From contig OX596000.1 of the NCBI GenBank assembly GCA_951394045.1, positions 1-64,000 of the forward strand: DNA of 64,000 bases, given 5' to 3'. The stretch comes from Nitzschia sp. DOCU1 (Eukaryota; Bacillariophyta; Bacillariophyceae; Bacillariales; Bacillariaceae). The position numbers and the translations under genes were made by a program. The notes under the pieces were generated by a model. It was given only the letters and a program-made list of their open reading frames with translations. It made no database searches and was not told where the DNA came from. This document shows, piece after piece, positions 18,601 through 27,377 of the stretch; the stretch's first letter is position 1; every line of letters begins with the position of its first letter.

Positions 18601-20673
18601 TCTGGTTTGACGAGAGTCGAGTGTTTTGAAGAGACACCGTTCTCTACGACTATTGACTTTGCTTTCTCGGCCTTCGAGTGGGTTGTTGACAACCCAGATG
18701 ACGTTCAAGGTCTGGGCGATGCCATTGCGAGAATTTACAACGGCCTGGTGGAAAATTACTGCGACGAGTACTTCCGCAATTCCATCTCACTGACGTATGT
18801 CCCAGGGAGCTTGCGGCGCTCGAATGTGCCAGCGACGAGGCACAGCAGAGACTTGCAAAACATGCCAGGATGTTTCAATTATCGTGCTACTTTCAACGTA
18901 GCTGGACTTTGCCGTGGTTGCCAAGGCCTTGGTACACCAATCCCGTTATTCGGTAATAGCACAATCAATCGAAGGCTCCTTGACGACCTTATAGGGCAAG
19001 GACCTTCTTCGCAGCAATCCAAGCAGCGCCGACTACAAGCCACCGCCGCCGGATTGACATGTCTTTGCGATAGCATCTCGATTTCTGAACGAAGCGCTCC
19101 AAGCTTGGGTGCGATACGGACTGGATTAGCAGCATTGATTCCAAAGCCGTTGCCTTGGGCGCAGAATCCTTCGATTTGCGGCTTGCCAGTTCAAGTTGAG
19201 GTTCCCTGTCCAGCGATTCCAACAGGCCCCTCAACGACAATGACTATGAGATTCTACGCTCGTCGAGCTGATGGCGGGTGTCTGAAGGTCGCGGATTTAC
19301 AGCAGATAGCCGCCCTTTTCGAAGACACTTTTAATTCAAACATGCGGCTGGACCGCTTCACATGCGAGCCAGAATACCTTCAAGCCTCAAATGTTGTCAT
19401 TGACCCGTCCACCATTGGTGGGTGCCGTCGCGAGCTATTGGGCGGTGTCGAGCTCGAGGACATCGAATCCCTTCCAACAAAAAGCACCCCTAGGCAACTT
19501 CTGCAAGACTTTTCTGAAATGTTTGCATCCATGACGGTCGCAGGAAACATTTACGCGACTGATATCGATGCCATTCTTGCCGGCCAAGGCCCGACTTTGC
19601 GTGCTGCCGCTGCAAGTATAGAAACGAGAAGTTTGGGGATCTACGAGATCGAAACTGGAAAAGCCACCAGGACTCCCAGTGCCATGCCATCCGCTTTTCC
19701 AAGCTCATTTCCAAGTTCGTTCCCAAGCTCGTTCCCAACCCAGTTTCCAAGTACTATACCCCCCTGCAGCCGACAGTCAGACTCGTGTACCGGAACAGTA
19801 CAAGAGGTCCAAGAATGGTGTCAATTGTATTCCGCAAATTGCTGCCTAGATGATATCACCGATCCTTTGAATCCAGCATGCGATTGGGGCGGGGAAGCCA
19901 CGATCTTTAAAGGATCGTGTAATGGCGCATATGCCTGCGACTTTGGAGCCTCGTCTCGATCCATCACCGTCAGTGCCGATTCTTGTACCGGAACGGCAGC
20001 GTGCTTGGACATTGCAACTTTGGGAGGAAGTTCCATTTCCATTGGCTCCTATTCTTGTAACGGTCCTTACTCATGCGCGTGGGTCGGTCAGCAGAAGGCA
20101 AAAGAAGTAGTGATTGGCGACAATTCCTGCAATGGGGATGCTTCTTCCTGCGAACAAGTAGCTGCCAGCGAAGGAATTTTGATATACATTGGCCCCGATT
20201 CCTGCAACGGTCCTGACGCGTGCGTGCTGGTTGGCGAGAACAAGGCCACGGAAGTTGTGATTGGTCCACAATCGTGCAATGATGAGATAGAAAATGCGTG
20301 CTATGGGGTTGGGAAAACTAGCGCTCTGTCCATCTCGATTGGCACCAGTTGCTGTATTGGGCTAAGTGCGTGCGATTCTCTTGGGTATTTCTCGGCAACC
20401 GACGTGGTGATCGGGTCACAATCTTGCCTTGGCGACTTTGCGTGCAACAGAGTTGGTCTGGGCGCTGCTGCTACCATACGGACTGGTGACAAATCTTGCC
20501 TTGGAGACTCTGCTTGCCAGGATGTTGGTGGTTCGAAGGCTATTTCAGTGGAGATTTCGAAATCGGCTTGCAAGTCGGATTGCCTAGGCAGCTGTACGGG
20601 AGTTGACTCGTCGGTCGCGGAATTAGTGGAATGCAGCGACTGCGTTTGTTCCTGCAACTCTGGCTGTGTATGA
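15676..20673 (+). CDS. Large Cys-rich surface protein with RXL motifs and Cys repeat domain (copy 1)
   Basis: 1665 aa in one exon. A short cytoplasmic N-terminus precedes a hydrophobic segment at about 57-75 (LVLVMLLVLLALLFC), a signal anchor or late signal peptide. The exposed part has three or four diverged modules, each with G(V/L)C-x2-C, a C(Y/F/L)C pair and a helical segment. It has many NxT/NxS sites and about a dozen R-x-L sites, often RQLQ, RRLQ or RDLQ; RXL is a known cleavage motif in diatom silica-wall proteins. Near residue 1335 a P/S/F linker (SSFPSSFPSSFP) leads to a C-terminal array of about 36-residue repeats (IGxxSCNGxxAC-x-VG). This suggests a beta-helix. No enzyme motif seen. 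Role in cell wall or adhesion is inference. Identical to the second copy. Confidence 0.85.
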   Translation: MKSNYQHQEGSRDGNKKMEVTAAGPRAPQQPKSGKLSASFGGGCIAHPCCRGATSAGACLVLVMLLVLLALLFCGTTTERTNTSSRVIPSIAEPEWSGLLSRLYSVATVVRIQIDDKNEEEIQQDEEYDEGKEQYNNNISRELEEETVLNDDCVFSAETPFAFLMLVELLSQQDRCVGVAADGRFGVLSENDEAQIKNEILTTFTILAERYCDPNSRNVTSVELVRQAISPSAPPSSQEGGTLTLEIKVLGTLRCKESEEGCDVGKIGLFDLPRPQEQLDILQQEQTCPCPVSNNTAYTIVNNRGPTEAEFMEKFGVLLGISAPPLECSDLRVADCAFGSVFQSALVITFADPEEARNATELIQTEALRTLNELTKPDDPEVCYPEFRIIQSVDVVFNEASRQLQQMGAKNNTNETNFAKPPLANFMAPKGFANGSEELLNVTVVPSQSPTPLFDAAPQLTAILYVEGVCSECGSKLFLSDDVNARQRHLRESFQHAMVLDRPSKRQLQEDFGNLTAESYCYCPIDSQVVASPFLAIEQFKTTLEGRLQLEILEIQEVEPGDIGLDDMYRYPCTDVATTFQKNVTLELQVTCSSAELSANEKTKIALAYITAYNGLGSAVCDPFKLEVTSAKVVETGAFLADGVSLPLMLEVSCDPLDTNVYGFPQSPINETMMGSAGDARRHLYEEAGGMCSCEATLPRRAPSEAEVVDALRLSLLQEEDAGQTSCIANTTACDFGTGFTSSVLLEVAVNNTVEVAAANETLAADPQETAAILQTAYTNALNRVVGGGNAVQCNPWFGVVTNTEYFLDFVYNSVEKSANQTAARRQLQAMATATEGPTASTAPTSEPTSTFMYSWPTSGANVSDVPTAAPTTLFNDDNHFVVLDAFGVCNGCPTELVFSNEANDVRRRINKISSTEDNFTRVLQDVAGEVPESECFCPIGTVQAVPDLQQISLLEIVQEELAQLSNTITLVGAVSGLTRVECFEETPFSTTIDFAFSAFEWVVDNPDDVQGLGDAIARIYNGLVENYCDEYFRNSISLTYVPGSLRRSNVPATRHSRDLQNMPGCFNYRATFNVAGLCRGCQGLGTPIPLFGNSTINRRLLDDLIGQGPSSQQSKQRRLQATAAGLTCLCDSISISERSAPSLGAIRTGLAALIPKPLPWAQNPSICGLPVQVEVPCPAIPTGPSTTMTMRFYARRADGGCLKVADLQQIAALFEDTFNSNMRLDRFTCEPEYLQASNVVIDPSTIGGCRRELLGGVELEDIESLPTKSTPRQLLQDFSEMFASMTVAGNIYATDIDAILAGQGPTLRAAAASIETRSLGIYEIETGKATRTPSAMPSAFPSSFPSSFPSSFPTQFPSTIPPCSRQSDSCTGTVQEVQEWCQLYSANCCLDDITDPLNPACDWGGEATIFKGSCNGAYACDFGASSRSITVSADSCTGTAACLDIATLGGSSISIGSYSCNGPYSCAWVGQQKAKEVVIGDNSCNGDASSCEQVAASEGILIYIGPDSCNGPDACVLVGENKATEVVIGPQSCNDEIENACYGVGKTSALSISIGTSCCIGLSACDSLGYFSATDVVIGSQSCLGDFACNRVGLGAAATIRTGDKSCLGDSACQDVGGSKAISVEISKSACKSDCLGSCTGVDSSVAELVECSDCVCSCNSGCV

Positions 20674-21032
20674 TAATGATAAAAGTAGGCCAGGCTGGCC
20701 GGAGCTTTAGTGCCGTCGTAATCTCAAAGATACAATCATTTATCTCAGGGCCAGCTACTTCAAAATATGATGCGTATCGACGTAGTGCAATGAAACTCAT
20801 TTGGCCGGTCGATCGTCTGGCATGTGTACGTATTCGTGACTGGACTGTTTTCAGTCTCGCGCGTACCATCGCCCATTGCGCTCGAATGAGTCGAAACATC
20901 TTGCCGCGCGGCTGTTTGTCGCGGGCCCCACAAAACCTTTTTGGTGGTTTCGTTGATGATATCATCATGGAAACGCAGTAGCATAACCTAAATCACTTCT
21001 GCATCAACGACATTACAGTCCACGACACCACA
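20674..21032. other. Intergenic with a 14-bp palindrome
   Basis: Space between the surface-protein stop and BUD31. The palindrome TGATGATATCATCA (20954-20967) lies about 65 bp before the BUD31 start and may be a promoter element. The open frame across 20631-20981 has no coding character. Confidence 0.5.
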
Positions 21033-21946
21033 ATGCCCCTCCCACAACGATGGCACAAAAAGAAACAGCCGCCCCCCGGCTTCGATGTGATTGAAGCTAC
21101 ACTAGACGCTCTCGAGCATGAACTACGCGACAAAATCAAGGAGAACACCGACACCAAGCGCAAGACGGAATCCATGTGGCCCGTCCATCAAATCAACTGG
21201 CAAAAGTCTCGTTATGTCTATGATATGTATTATACCTATCATCGTATCTCCAAACAAGTCTATGACTACTGTATTCAACAGAAGCTGATTGATGCGGCGT
21301 TGATTGCCAAGGTACGTCTTGTGAACAAGAAATCTGCATTCTTTGACATGTTTGTGCGCCGTCTCATGATTTGTTCCGTGATCGGTAGTGGAAAAAGCCA
21401 GGCTACGAACGTTTGTGCAGCACTTATGTCATCAATCCTACGAATTATAAGTTTGGCACCACATCGATTTGTCGCGTCCCGCTGTGGGATCGTTCGCCAG
21501 AAGCCAAGGCGGCACAAGATCCCACCACGGGTTGTTTGGGATGTGCGTCGGGCAAAGGCGCTGGGCCCCGCAATATCTTTGGCAACAAATATGGACAATA
21601 CTTGGCGGCCGTGCAAGTGGCACGAGAAGAGCGGTTGGCAAAACTGCGAGCTGATAAAGCGGCGGCGGCAGCAGCAAAGAAAGAAAAGGATAGCGAGGAC
21701 GACGACGATAAAGAAACGGACGATGAAGATACTGACAATGACGACGACGACGACGACGATTATGGTCCATCTCCGTCGGCTGGTATTTGGGCGGGGTCAC
21801 AAAAGCTTCAAGAGGAATCTAATCAAATGCTCATGAATCAACTGGGGGGCGATGATGACGATGACGGCGAAGCAGAAACAGATGACGATGAAGAGGACGA
21901 CGAAGGTCCAGCACCACCGCCTGCCAAAAAGATTCGACAAGAGTAA
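21033..21946 (+). CDS. BUD31: BUD31/G10 splicing factor with acidic tail (copy 1)
   Basis: Two exons, 21033-21311 and 21389-21946, joined across a 77-bp GTACGT...TAG intron, give 278 aa. The N-terminal 150 residues match BUD31: PPPGFDVIEATLDAL, ESMWPVHQINWQKSRY, YDYCIQQKLIDAALIAK, then WKKPGYERLC, FGTTSICRVP and GCLGCASG. BUD31 is a core spliceosome protein near the catalytic centre in the nucleus. The family is usually about 145-160 aa and binds three zinc ions through nine cysteines; here only C103, C121, C142 and C145 remain, enough for one zinc. An added tail of about 110 residues is Asp/Glu-rich with a basic KKIRQE end, perhaps a nuclear signal. Continuing the frame without splicing gives a non-homologous tail. 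Confidence 0.93.
21312..21388 (+). other. Intron of BUD31 (copy 1)
   Basis: 77 bp, GTACGT donor and CGGTAG acceptor, phase 0; placed because only the spliced frame restores the BUD31 sequence across IAK-WKKPGYE. Confidence 0.9.
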
Positions 21947-22115
21947 CAAGTAGAATTATACTATTGGATGGGCTACTTTTTATTATCTACTTGAAACTAG
22001 CTGGGAGGGACTTCTCTACATCCGTGAGCTACTCTATTGGAGGCTTCAGTATAGTTTAGAACCTCGACGATTATAGCAGCTAAAAGTGATGTACCACATC
22101 GAGTGGCTAGCTAGT

Positions 22116-23072
22116 TTACCAATCGGGTGCCGGCGCTAATTGTGTCACGTCAATACTCAGAATATCTGGTCCATTATTCGGAGTCGAAGTCAATTTGGCA
22201 TAAAAGTACGCCTTGAGGCCTCCGGCATTGCCCAGAGCTCCCGTTTCACCCGCTTTGAGGATCCATTCCAAAATACGATCATAATCCTCATCGGGATGTA
22301 TAAACGTCATGTGCGTTCTAGATTCATTGTACAGTACCATGGGGTATTTGGGTGTATCTTCGTCGGCAGGGGAAGGATCTGGCAAGGCCCGTTGAATCTT
22401 TACAATTTCACGGCCTTGTTCGTCATATGTGGGAGCAGGTGCTGCCGCTGCTTTTTTCCGATTGCCCTTTTTCTTTCCACTACTACTAGATGCCGCAGCC
22501 GCTGCTTTTGGTTTTGGAGTCTGAAAGTTGATCAAGGCTTGATGGGGTTTGGAGCCGCTCTTGTCCATGGGCACATCTAAAAAGACGTGCACATAATCTC
22601 TGGCTAAGGCCTCAGCTTCGGCTTGTTGTCGAGCGGCGCGTTCGGCTAGAGTTGCCGCTGTATATTCCTGGGCGACCCAAGCAACGTTGGAGCCGATGGT
22701 GTAGAGTTGTGGCGGCTGATCTTGGAGTTTTAATTTCTCGATTAAATCTGCATTGCTGCTCTTGTCGTCGTCACTGGTCGTCGTTGTCGATGCACTAGAC
22801 GGTGTTTGCTGTTGAATTGCCTTTTTCCATACTTTTTTCACGTCGGTCAATTGTACAGTCCTTAATACGGCGTATTCCTTGCCCTTGGAAGCCAAATCTT
22901 GCGAGATTTCCCGATGGACTTGGCTTTGTGAGGCGTCGGGTTTGGCGAACTTGATGGCTCGCACTAATTCCAGCAATTCCTCCCGAGAGACGCCATCTGA
23001 ACTAGCAGTGACATTAGTCGCTGCAGTAGCTGCGGGTGGTTCCGTCATGGCGTCGAATGCTATGGATAGCAA
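22116..23072 (-). CDS. Hypothetical protein, diatom-type, 318 aa (copy 1)
   Basis: Family not recognised. Starts at 23072; an in-frame ATG eight codons on (23048, MTEPPAAT) is equally possible. Residues about 28-95 form a charged helical unit (REELLELVRAIKFAKP to VKKVWKKAIQQ) that could be a small DNA/RNA- or protein-binding bundle. Low-complexity Ser/Thr linkers follow, then a helix rich in Ala/Arg (LAERAARQQAEAEALARDY). A Lys/Ala-rich basic patch (GKKKGNRKKAAAA) and a conserved-looking C-terminal domain (YPMVLYNESRTHMTFIHPDED...LEWILKAGETGALG) complete it. Soluble, no targeting signal. Tail-to-tail with BUD31 (169 bp) and head-to-head with the VTT gene over 428 bp. Confidence 0.75.
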   Translation of the reverse strand: MLSIAFDAMTEPPAATAATNVTASSDGVSREELLELVRAIKFAKPDASQSQVHREISQDLASKGKEYAVLRTVQLTDVKKVWKKAIQQQTPSSASTTTTSDDDKSSNADLIEKLKLQDQPPQLYTIGSNVAWVAQEYTAATLAERAARQQAEAEALARDYVHVFLDVPMDKSGSKPHQALINFQTPKPKAAAAASSSSGKKKGNRKKAAAAPAPTYDEQGREIVKIQRALPDPSPADEDTPKYPMVLYNESRTHMTFIHPDEDYDRILEWILKAGETGALGNAGGLKAYFYAKLTSTPNNGPDILSIDVTQLAPAPDW

Positions 23073-23500
23073 GCAAATGCTGCCCTACTGGCTACAGAGG
23101 CATCATTGTTGCACCAAAGTCGATCGTCGGGGACATCGTCCACCGCGCTTAGTGTGTCTATCTACACGTAATGGGTTATGGAGCCCACCTGACGTCACGC
23201 ATTGGATTCAGTTTTCCATTCGCATCGGTCGGTTTGCTTTTTGGGCTTCGCAAGATTGCCCGGCTTCAACGTCCGCGCCCGCCGATCATCTTCCGCCGAT
23301 ATTAATGGCTCGCCGAAAAGATTGAAATAGGCGCCAAGGCAGCTAACTACGGGTACGCTTCCACAAATGCTATCATAATCTGTCTCCCAAGCAGCATAAC
23401 TTGCACAACACAACTCGGCTATTGCAACATTGTTCTTTGGATACTTCTTCCAGACTCGCCCCTCTGCTGCGAGCGCTTGCACTAGTATCGACTGAAGATC
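23073..23500. promoter_or_regulatory. Bidirectional promoter region with TGACGTCA (copy 1)
   Basis: Only space between two divergent genes. The palindrome TGACGTCA at 23190-23197 (in CCTGACGTCACGC) matches a CRE/bZIP site; diatoms use TGACGT-type elements in CO2/cAMP-responsive promoters. No TATA box is evident. Confidence 0.5.
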
Positions 23501-25091
23501 ATGGCATCGCCCTATGTCAATGTCGACGGCTTGGGGGCAGATCCGAAATTAACATCTGCATCGGGGCCTTTGGCCGGTTCTTCGAGTATTCCGACAATAC
23601 CTTCCAATCCATTGGGCGGTGGGCCGGCTGTGAATCAGCAACAACACCAGAAATATCAGCTTCGGCAGCACCAAGCCATCGCTCATCCTGCTGTGGATGC
23701 TCCTCGCCATAATCTGTCTCCTGAAAGTTCCTCCCGTGAAGCATCTGCCTCTCAGATGAATCATCAAGGGACAACGTCGACGTCGACGCCCGCCGCTTCG
23801 TTAATCGAAGGACATTATCGATCGCTTTCGGACGACCCACAGTTAATCATCGATCCCAATCAACCGTCGGCGCGTTTAGAAGACATGTCTCATCGACCGA
23901 CATCTTTGCATGAATTCTTTCGCGATTTCTGGATAGAGCTGCAAGAATTGGTGCAAGAATTGGCCTTTTATGGCAAAAACAAGACGTGGAAAAAGAAAAT
24001 CATGGCAGTCCTATTGCTTGTCAGCAGTGTATTGGTCTGTTCGGATTTGCTCTTTGGAGACTTTATCTACACGCATCTCGAACACTTTATCCATTGGATG
24101 GCGTCACATGCGGCAACGGCAGTATTGGCGTTTGTTGGAATCTTTGTGTTGAGTACACGTGAGTAGCAAACACCCCAGTGAAAGGTGGAAGTTTCACGAA
24201 GTTGAGATGGAGGTACTTACTCGCCATGTATACCTCTCTCTCTTCTCGTTCTTGTTTTTATGAATATAGTCATTTTCATCCCACCCGCACTCTTAATTTT
24301 CGGAGCGGGCTATGCCTTTGCTCAGGCTCTTGGCTTGGGTTGGGGTATTTTGGCGGCAGTCCTCAGTTGTTTAATAGGGTCGTGTATTGGTGCCCTCTTG
24401 GCGTTTTTGCGAAGCCGATACATGATGCGAGACATGATTTACTTGTTTAGCAAACGCTATCCTTTGGTGCGAGCGGCAGATCGGGCACTCAAACGAAATG
24501 GGTTTCACATCATGCTGCTGTTAAGATTGTGCCCCCTGATTCCTTTCAATGGGCTCAACTATTGTTGTGGGATTACGGGGGTCAGTCTAGAGGACTTTAC
24601 AATGAGTTTGATTGGAATTATACCCTTTCAAGTATTTACCATTGTCGTGGGTGCCACGACGGGTACGTTTGCTCTAGAGGCAAGAGCGGAAAACTATAAT
24701 TCCAGGCAAGAAATTGGATTCATCATTTTGATTGCGCTAGGGGTGGCGAGTGGATTATTGGCTTTGGTACATACGTGGCGAGTGGTCAAGAAGGAATTGC
24801 GAAAGGTACGTTGTTAGTGAAGAGTGAGGGTTCGTGGGGACGCAGCGGGACGTCGGGCAAGAGTGCACGAGTTGGTATCTAACCTGCTTGTCTTCTTTCT
24901 TCTTGATGCATTAGGAATTGGAATTGACGCCAGAGCAATTCGACACCTACCTTCACCCTGACGAAACGGAGCAAGGCGGAATGGAGCCCTCGATAGAAAT
25001 TCGCCACATGGCTAGTAGAAACGAGACGGGCGACTTGCAATGGGAACAATGTTATAATGACGACGAGGAGTGGTTTTGGGTGTGGACCTAG
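23501..25091 (+). CDS. VTT-domain membrane protein, TVP38/TMEM64 family (copy 1)
   Basis: Three exons, 23501-24158, 24270-24805 and 24915-25091, give 456 aa; both joins keep frame and follow GT-AG (GTGAGT...ATAG; GTACGT...TTAG). The first 140 residues are a disordered Ser/Gln/Pro cytoplasmic region. Then come about six membrane segments (MAVLLLVSSVLVCSDLLFG onward) with the family core: FIPPALLIFGAGYAFAQALG, an IGALLAFLRSR turn, and LLLRLCPLIPFNGLNY-GITGV. The last exon is an acidic cytoplasmic tail. VTT/SNARE-associated Golgi proteins act in endomembrane traffic and lipid scrambling; which membrane is used here is not shown. Divergent from the 318-aa hypothetical. Confidence 0.9.
24159..24269 (+). 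other. VTT gene intron 1 (copy 1)
   Basis: 111 bp, GTGAGT...AATATAG, phase 1. Splicing turns ACA C/TC ATT into T-L-I-F-I-P-P, restoring the VTT strand. Confidence 0.9.
24806..24914 (+). other. VTT gene intron 2 (copy 1)
   Basis: 109 bp, GTACGT...GCATTAG, phase 0, joining ELRK to ELELTPEQFD. Confidence 0.85.
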
Positions 25092-25368
25092 TAGGACTCT
25101 CTTTTGGGAGTGAAACTATGCTCACTGGAAGCCAGCCATGTACCCTTGAATGGTATCCAGCAACGCTTCTTCTGAGCCGCTGTCACCTTTCGTGACCGTT
25201 AGCCTTTTGCTACTTCTCGCTAGCAGCTCCTGTCGGCCCCTAGCTAGTATCTTCTTACACTTAACAAAATGAAGGGATCGTGCTTCTAACAACCCCGATG
25301 GATGACTAGACAGATAGTTGATGTTGGGTACAATCCGTAGTTTGCGTCGCACCAAAGACGAAAGGTTG

Positions 25369-26139
25369 TTATTTTTTTCTTTTGTTTGCTGGGGGCTCTG
25401 CCCCAACGTTGACTCCACGTCGATGCATCGTTGGCGTCAAGGCTTCTTGGACCATGAATCGCGCGACGTCCAGTTTGGCCATGTTGAAACCCAAGGCATC
25501 CAGCCCTTTTTCTTGTTGTAGCCAGTACTTTCCTACGGGCACAACGTCCTCACTAATACCGACCGGCCGGACGAATAGGTAATCCAGCATTGTGGCTTTG
25601 TAAGCGATTTCCATTGCAGTCAAATCTTCAAAAGCTTTTTTGGAATTTGTTTTAAATAACAACGCCATAATTTTGCCTGCCCAATGATATTCCATGGGTG
25701 GCCAATCTTCTTCCACGCCCATGGAGGAACATACCACTACACGTTGGATATTAGCTTCTTGCATGGCCTGAATGACTTGCTTGTTTCCATCGTGCGCAAT
25801 CAGCCCGTGGGTTCTCAACTTCTTGTTGCTCCATCCTGGTTGTCGATGACCCAAACAAGATATGACGGCATCCACTCCCTGAAAATGTTGGGCCAAATCC
25901 ATCTGCGGCTTTTTCCATGAATCCTCCACCTTGAACACATTGACTTTTTCAGGATGATCTTTGGCTGGATTTGTGTGCCCCCCAGGGCAGCCACATTCCC
26001 AGCTCTTCTCATCCAATAGTTCCGGATATTCGGTAATGACCGTAATCTTCTCGACGATGCTCTGTTCCAGAGCGGCTACAATCGCATGCCGGCCGACATC
26101 ACTGAGTCCTCCAATTCCATACAAGACCACGAGCTTCAT
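25369..26139 (-). CDS. Atypical SDR / NmrA-like NAD(P)-binding protein (copy 1)
   Basis: 256 aa from the ATG at 26139, where the Rossmann fold opens with MKLVVLYGIGGLSDVGRHAI, a variant GxxGxxG loop. An in-frame ATG at 26208 would add 23 hydrophobic residues and cannot be excluded. Other fold landmarks: VDAVISCLGH after strand 4, VVVCSSMGVE around the active-site Ser position, and YLFVRPVGISED. A YxxxK-type pair is present as YHWAGK. Atypical SDRs bind NAD(P)H and act as oxidoreductases or regulators; no substrate can be named. A Cys-rich insert (WECGCPGGH) after strand 2 is unusual. It ends in a basic KRKK tail, and its 3' side faces the VTT gene. Confidence 0.8.
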   Translation of the reverse strand: MKLVVLYGIGGLSDVGRHAIVAALEQSIVEKITVITEYPELLDEKSWECGCPGGHTNPAKDHPEKVNVFKVEDSWKKPQMDLAQHFQGVDAVISCLGHRQPGWSNKKLRTHGLIAHDGNKQVIQAMQEANIQRVVVCSSMGVEEDWPPMEYHWAGKIMALLFKTNSKKAFEDLTAMEIAYKATMLDYLFVRPVGISEDVVPVGKYWLQQEKGLDALGFNMAKLDVARFMVQEALTPTMHRRGVNVGAEPPANKRKK

Positions 26140-26495
26140 TGTTGTAATAATAACAATCGGGACAAGGGTAGCTGACAAGTTGTGCAAAAGATCAACTATG
26201 AGACACAAGTGCTAAGGGATATGAAGGAATGAGAACCTTTCGATGATTCGTGACTCTCCGTCGGAACAATCGGGATCATCTTTTGGTTCATTCGTGTATG
26301 GTATGTACTGTAGTGTGTCTGCTAGTAGCAGTCAATGAAGTCGTAGCGCGCCTCAACGGTCTTTCCAACGCACGCTCGCACGAGGATGCCAAGGCATGAG
26401 ATCTTTAATGGCGGGACGTCTCGTGGACTTCCCGTCTTCACTGTGTTCTGACATGTGACCATGGCAGAATTCATTTCTTTCTACCTAGCTTTGTC
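26140..26495. other. Divergent intergenic between SDR and EF-hand genes (copy 1)
   Basis: 356 bp, no recognised elements; the ATG at 26462 in GACCATGG is out of use because it leads to a quick stop. Confidence 0.4.
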
Positions 26496-26622
26496 ATGAA
26501 CCAGGTTGAGTATATTCCTCCTCCCAAAGAGTCCAAGGCCCAAAAGGCCAAGAGAAAGGCCAGGAAGCATGCAGGACAGCTCAGAGGTGCGATCGGCGTG
26601 TACTTGAAGAAAATTGCAAATT
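26496..26622 (+). CDS. EF-hand membrane protein, 5' fragment cut by the gap (copy 1)
   Basis: The first 42 codons (start MNQVEYIPPPKESKAQKAK) are the same as those at 46691, where the gene is complete. Here the sequence enters the 200-N gap, and nothing after the gap at 26823 matches the rest of the gene. Whether it is a real broken copy or an assembly edge cannot be told. Confidence 0.8.
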
Positions 26623-26822
26623 NNNNNNNNNNNNNNNNNNNNNNNNNNNNNNNNNNNNNNNNNNNNNNNNNNNNNNNNNNNNNNNNNNNNNNNNNNNNNN
26701 NNNNNNNNNNNNNNNNNNNNNNNNNNNNNNNNNNNNNNNNNNNNNNNNNNNNNNNNNNNNNNNNNNNNNNNNNNNNNNNNNNNNNNNNNNNNNNNNNNNN
26801 NNNNNNNNNNNNNNNNNNNNNN
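26623..26822. other. Assembly gap, 200 N
   Basis: A 200-N placeholder exactly at the right edge of duplicated copy 1. Confidence 0.99.
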
Positions 26823-27377
26823 AGATAAAGAGGATCATAGTCAATCACCAACGGTACTAATGAATGCAAGAAATAAACGCGTTCTTTTGTCAACAATAGT
26901 TCCTCTAGCTACGCGTTAAGAATCAGATACAACCCATTGCCAGCAGCCGACATGGCAGAATACGCATTGTAGAAGTACAGTGAGATTCTGACTTTGGTAG
27001 GTGCTATCAAAGCGATTACAGAGAGATTGCAGGATCTACTGTCGAGTGCTTCTGGCGCAATATTCATTGTCTAGAGTAGTAATCCCGAATTCATTCGTCA
27101 AGGGCGCGCATACCTCCCCGCCGGACCGGCCGAAAGTCTCTACTCCTATCGACAATGAGACTTCGTGTCATCGAGCGACGGTACCAATATGCGAGCAGCA
27201 TCAGAGCTGCAAACCCGGGTTTCGCCGCACGGACTGTAGCGACTTCCAAAAGTATCAGATGAAAAGCCTTGTACAAAAACGCAACTATCTCTTACGAAAG
27301 TCTGCCGCTCCATCATGTGCGATTGCGCCGAAGGCTTAGGGTACTTCGACGCCCCCACCCCCAGTAGTCATTGATAG
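26823..27377. other. Intergenic after gap 2
   Basis: No supported gene. It does not match the sequence that follows copy 2 at 46818, so the two copies have different right neighbours. Confidence 0.6.

Larger units (their letters stand above)
15076..26622. repeat. Large duplicated segment, copy 1 (11,547 bp)
   Basis: Matches 35271-46817 base for base wherever compared, offset 20,195. Left edge: TCGTTAATCGC with different preceding bases (GACAG here, ACATT at copy 2). Right edge is the N gap, so the true extent of identity on this side is unknown. It contains five complete genes and the first 127 bases of a sixth. Confidence 0.95.
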
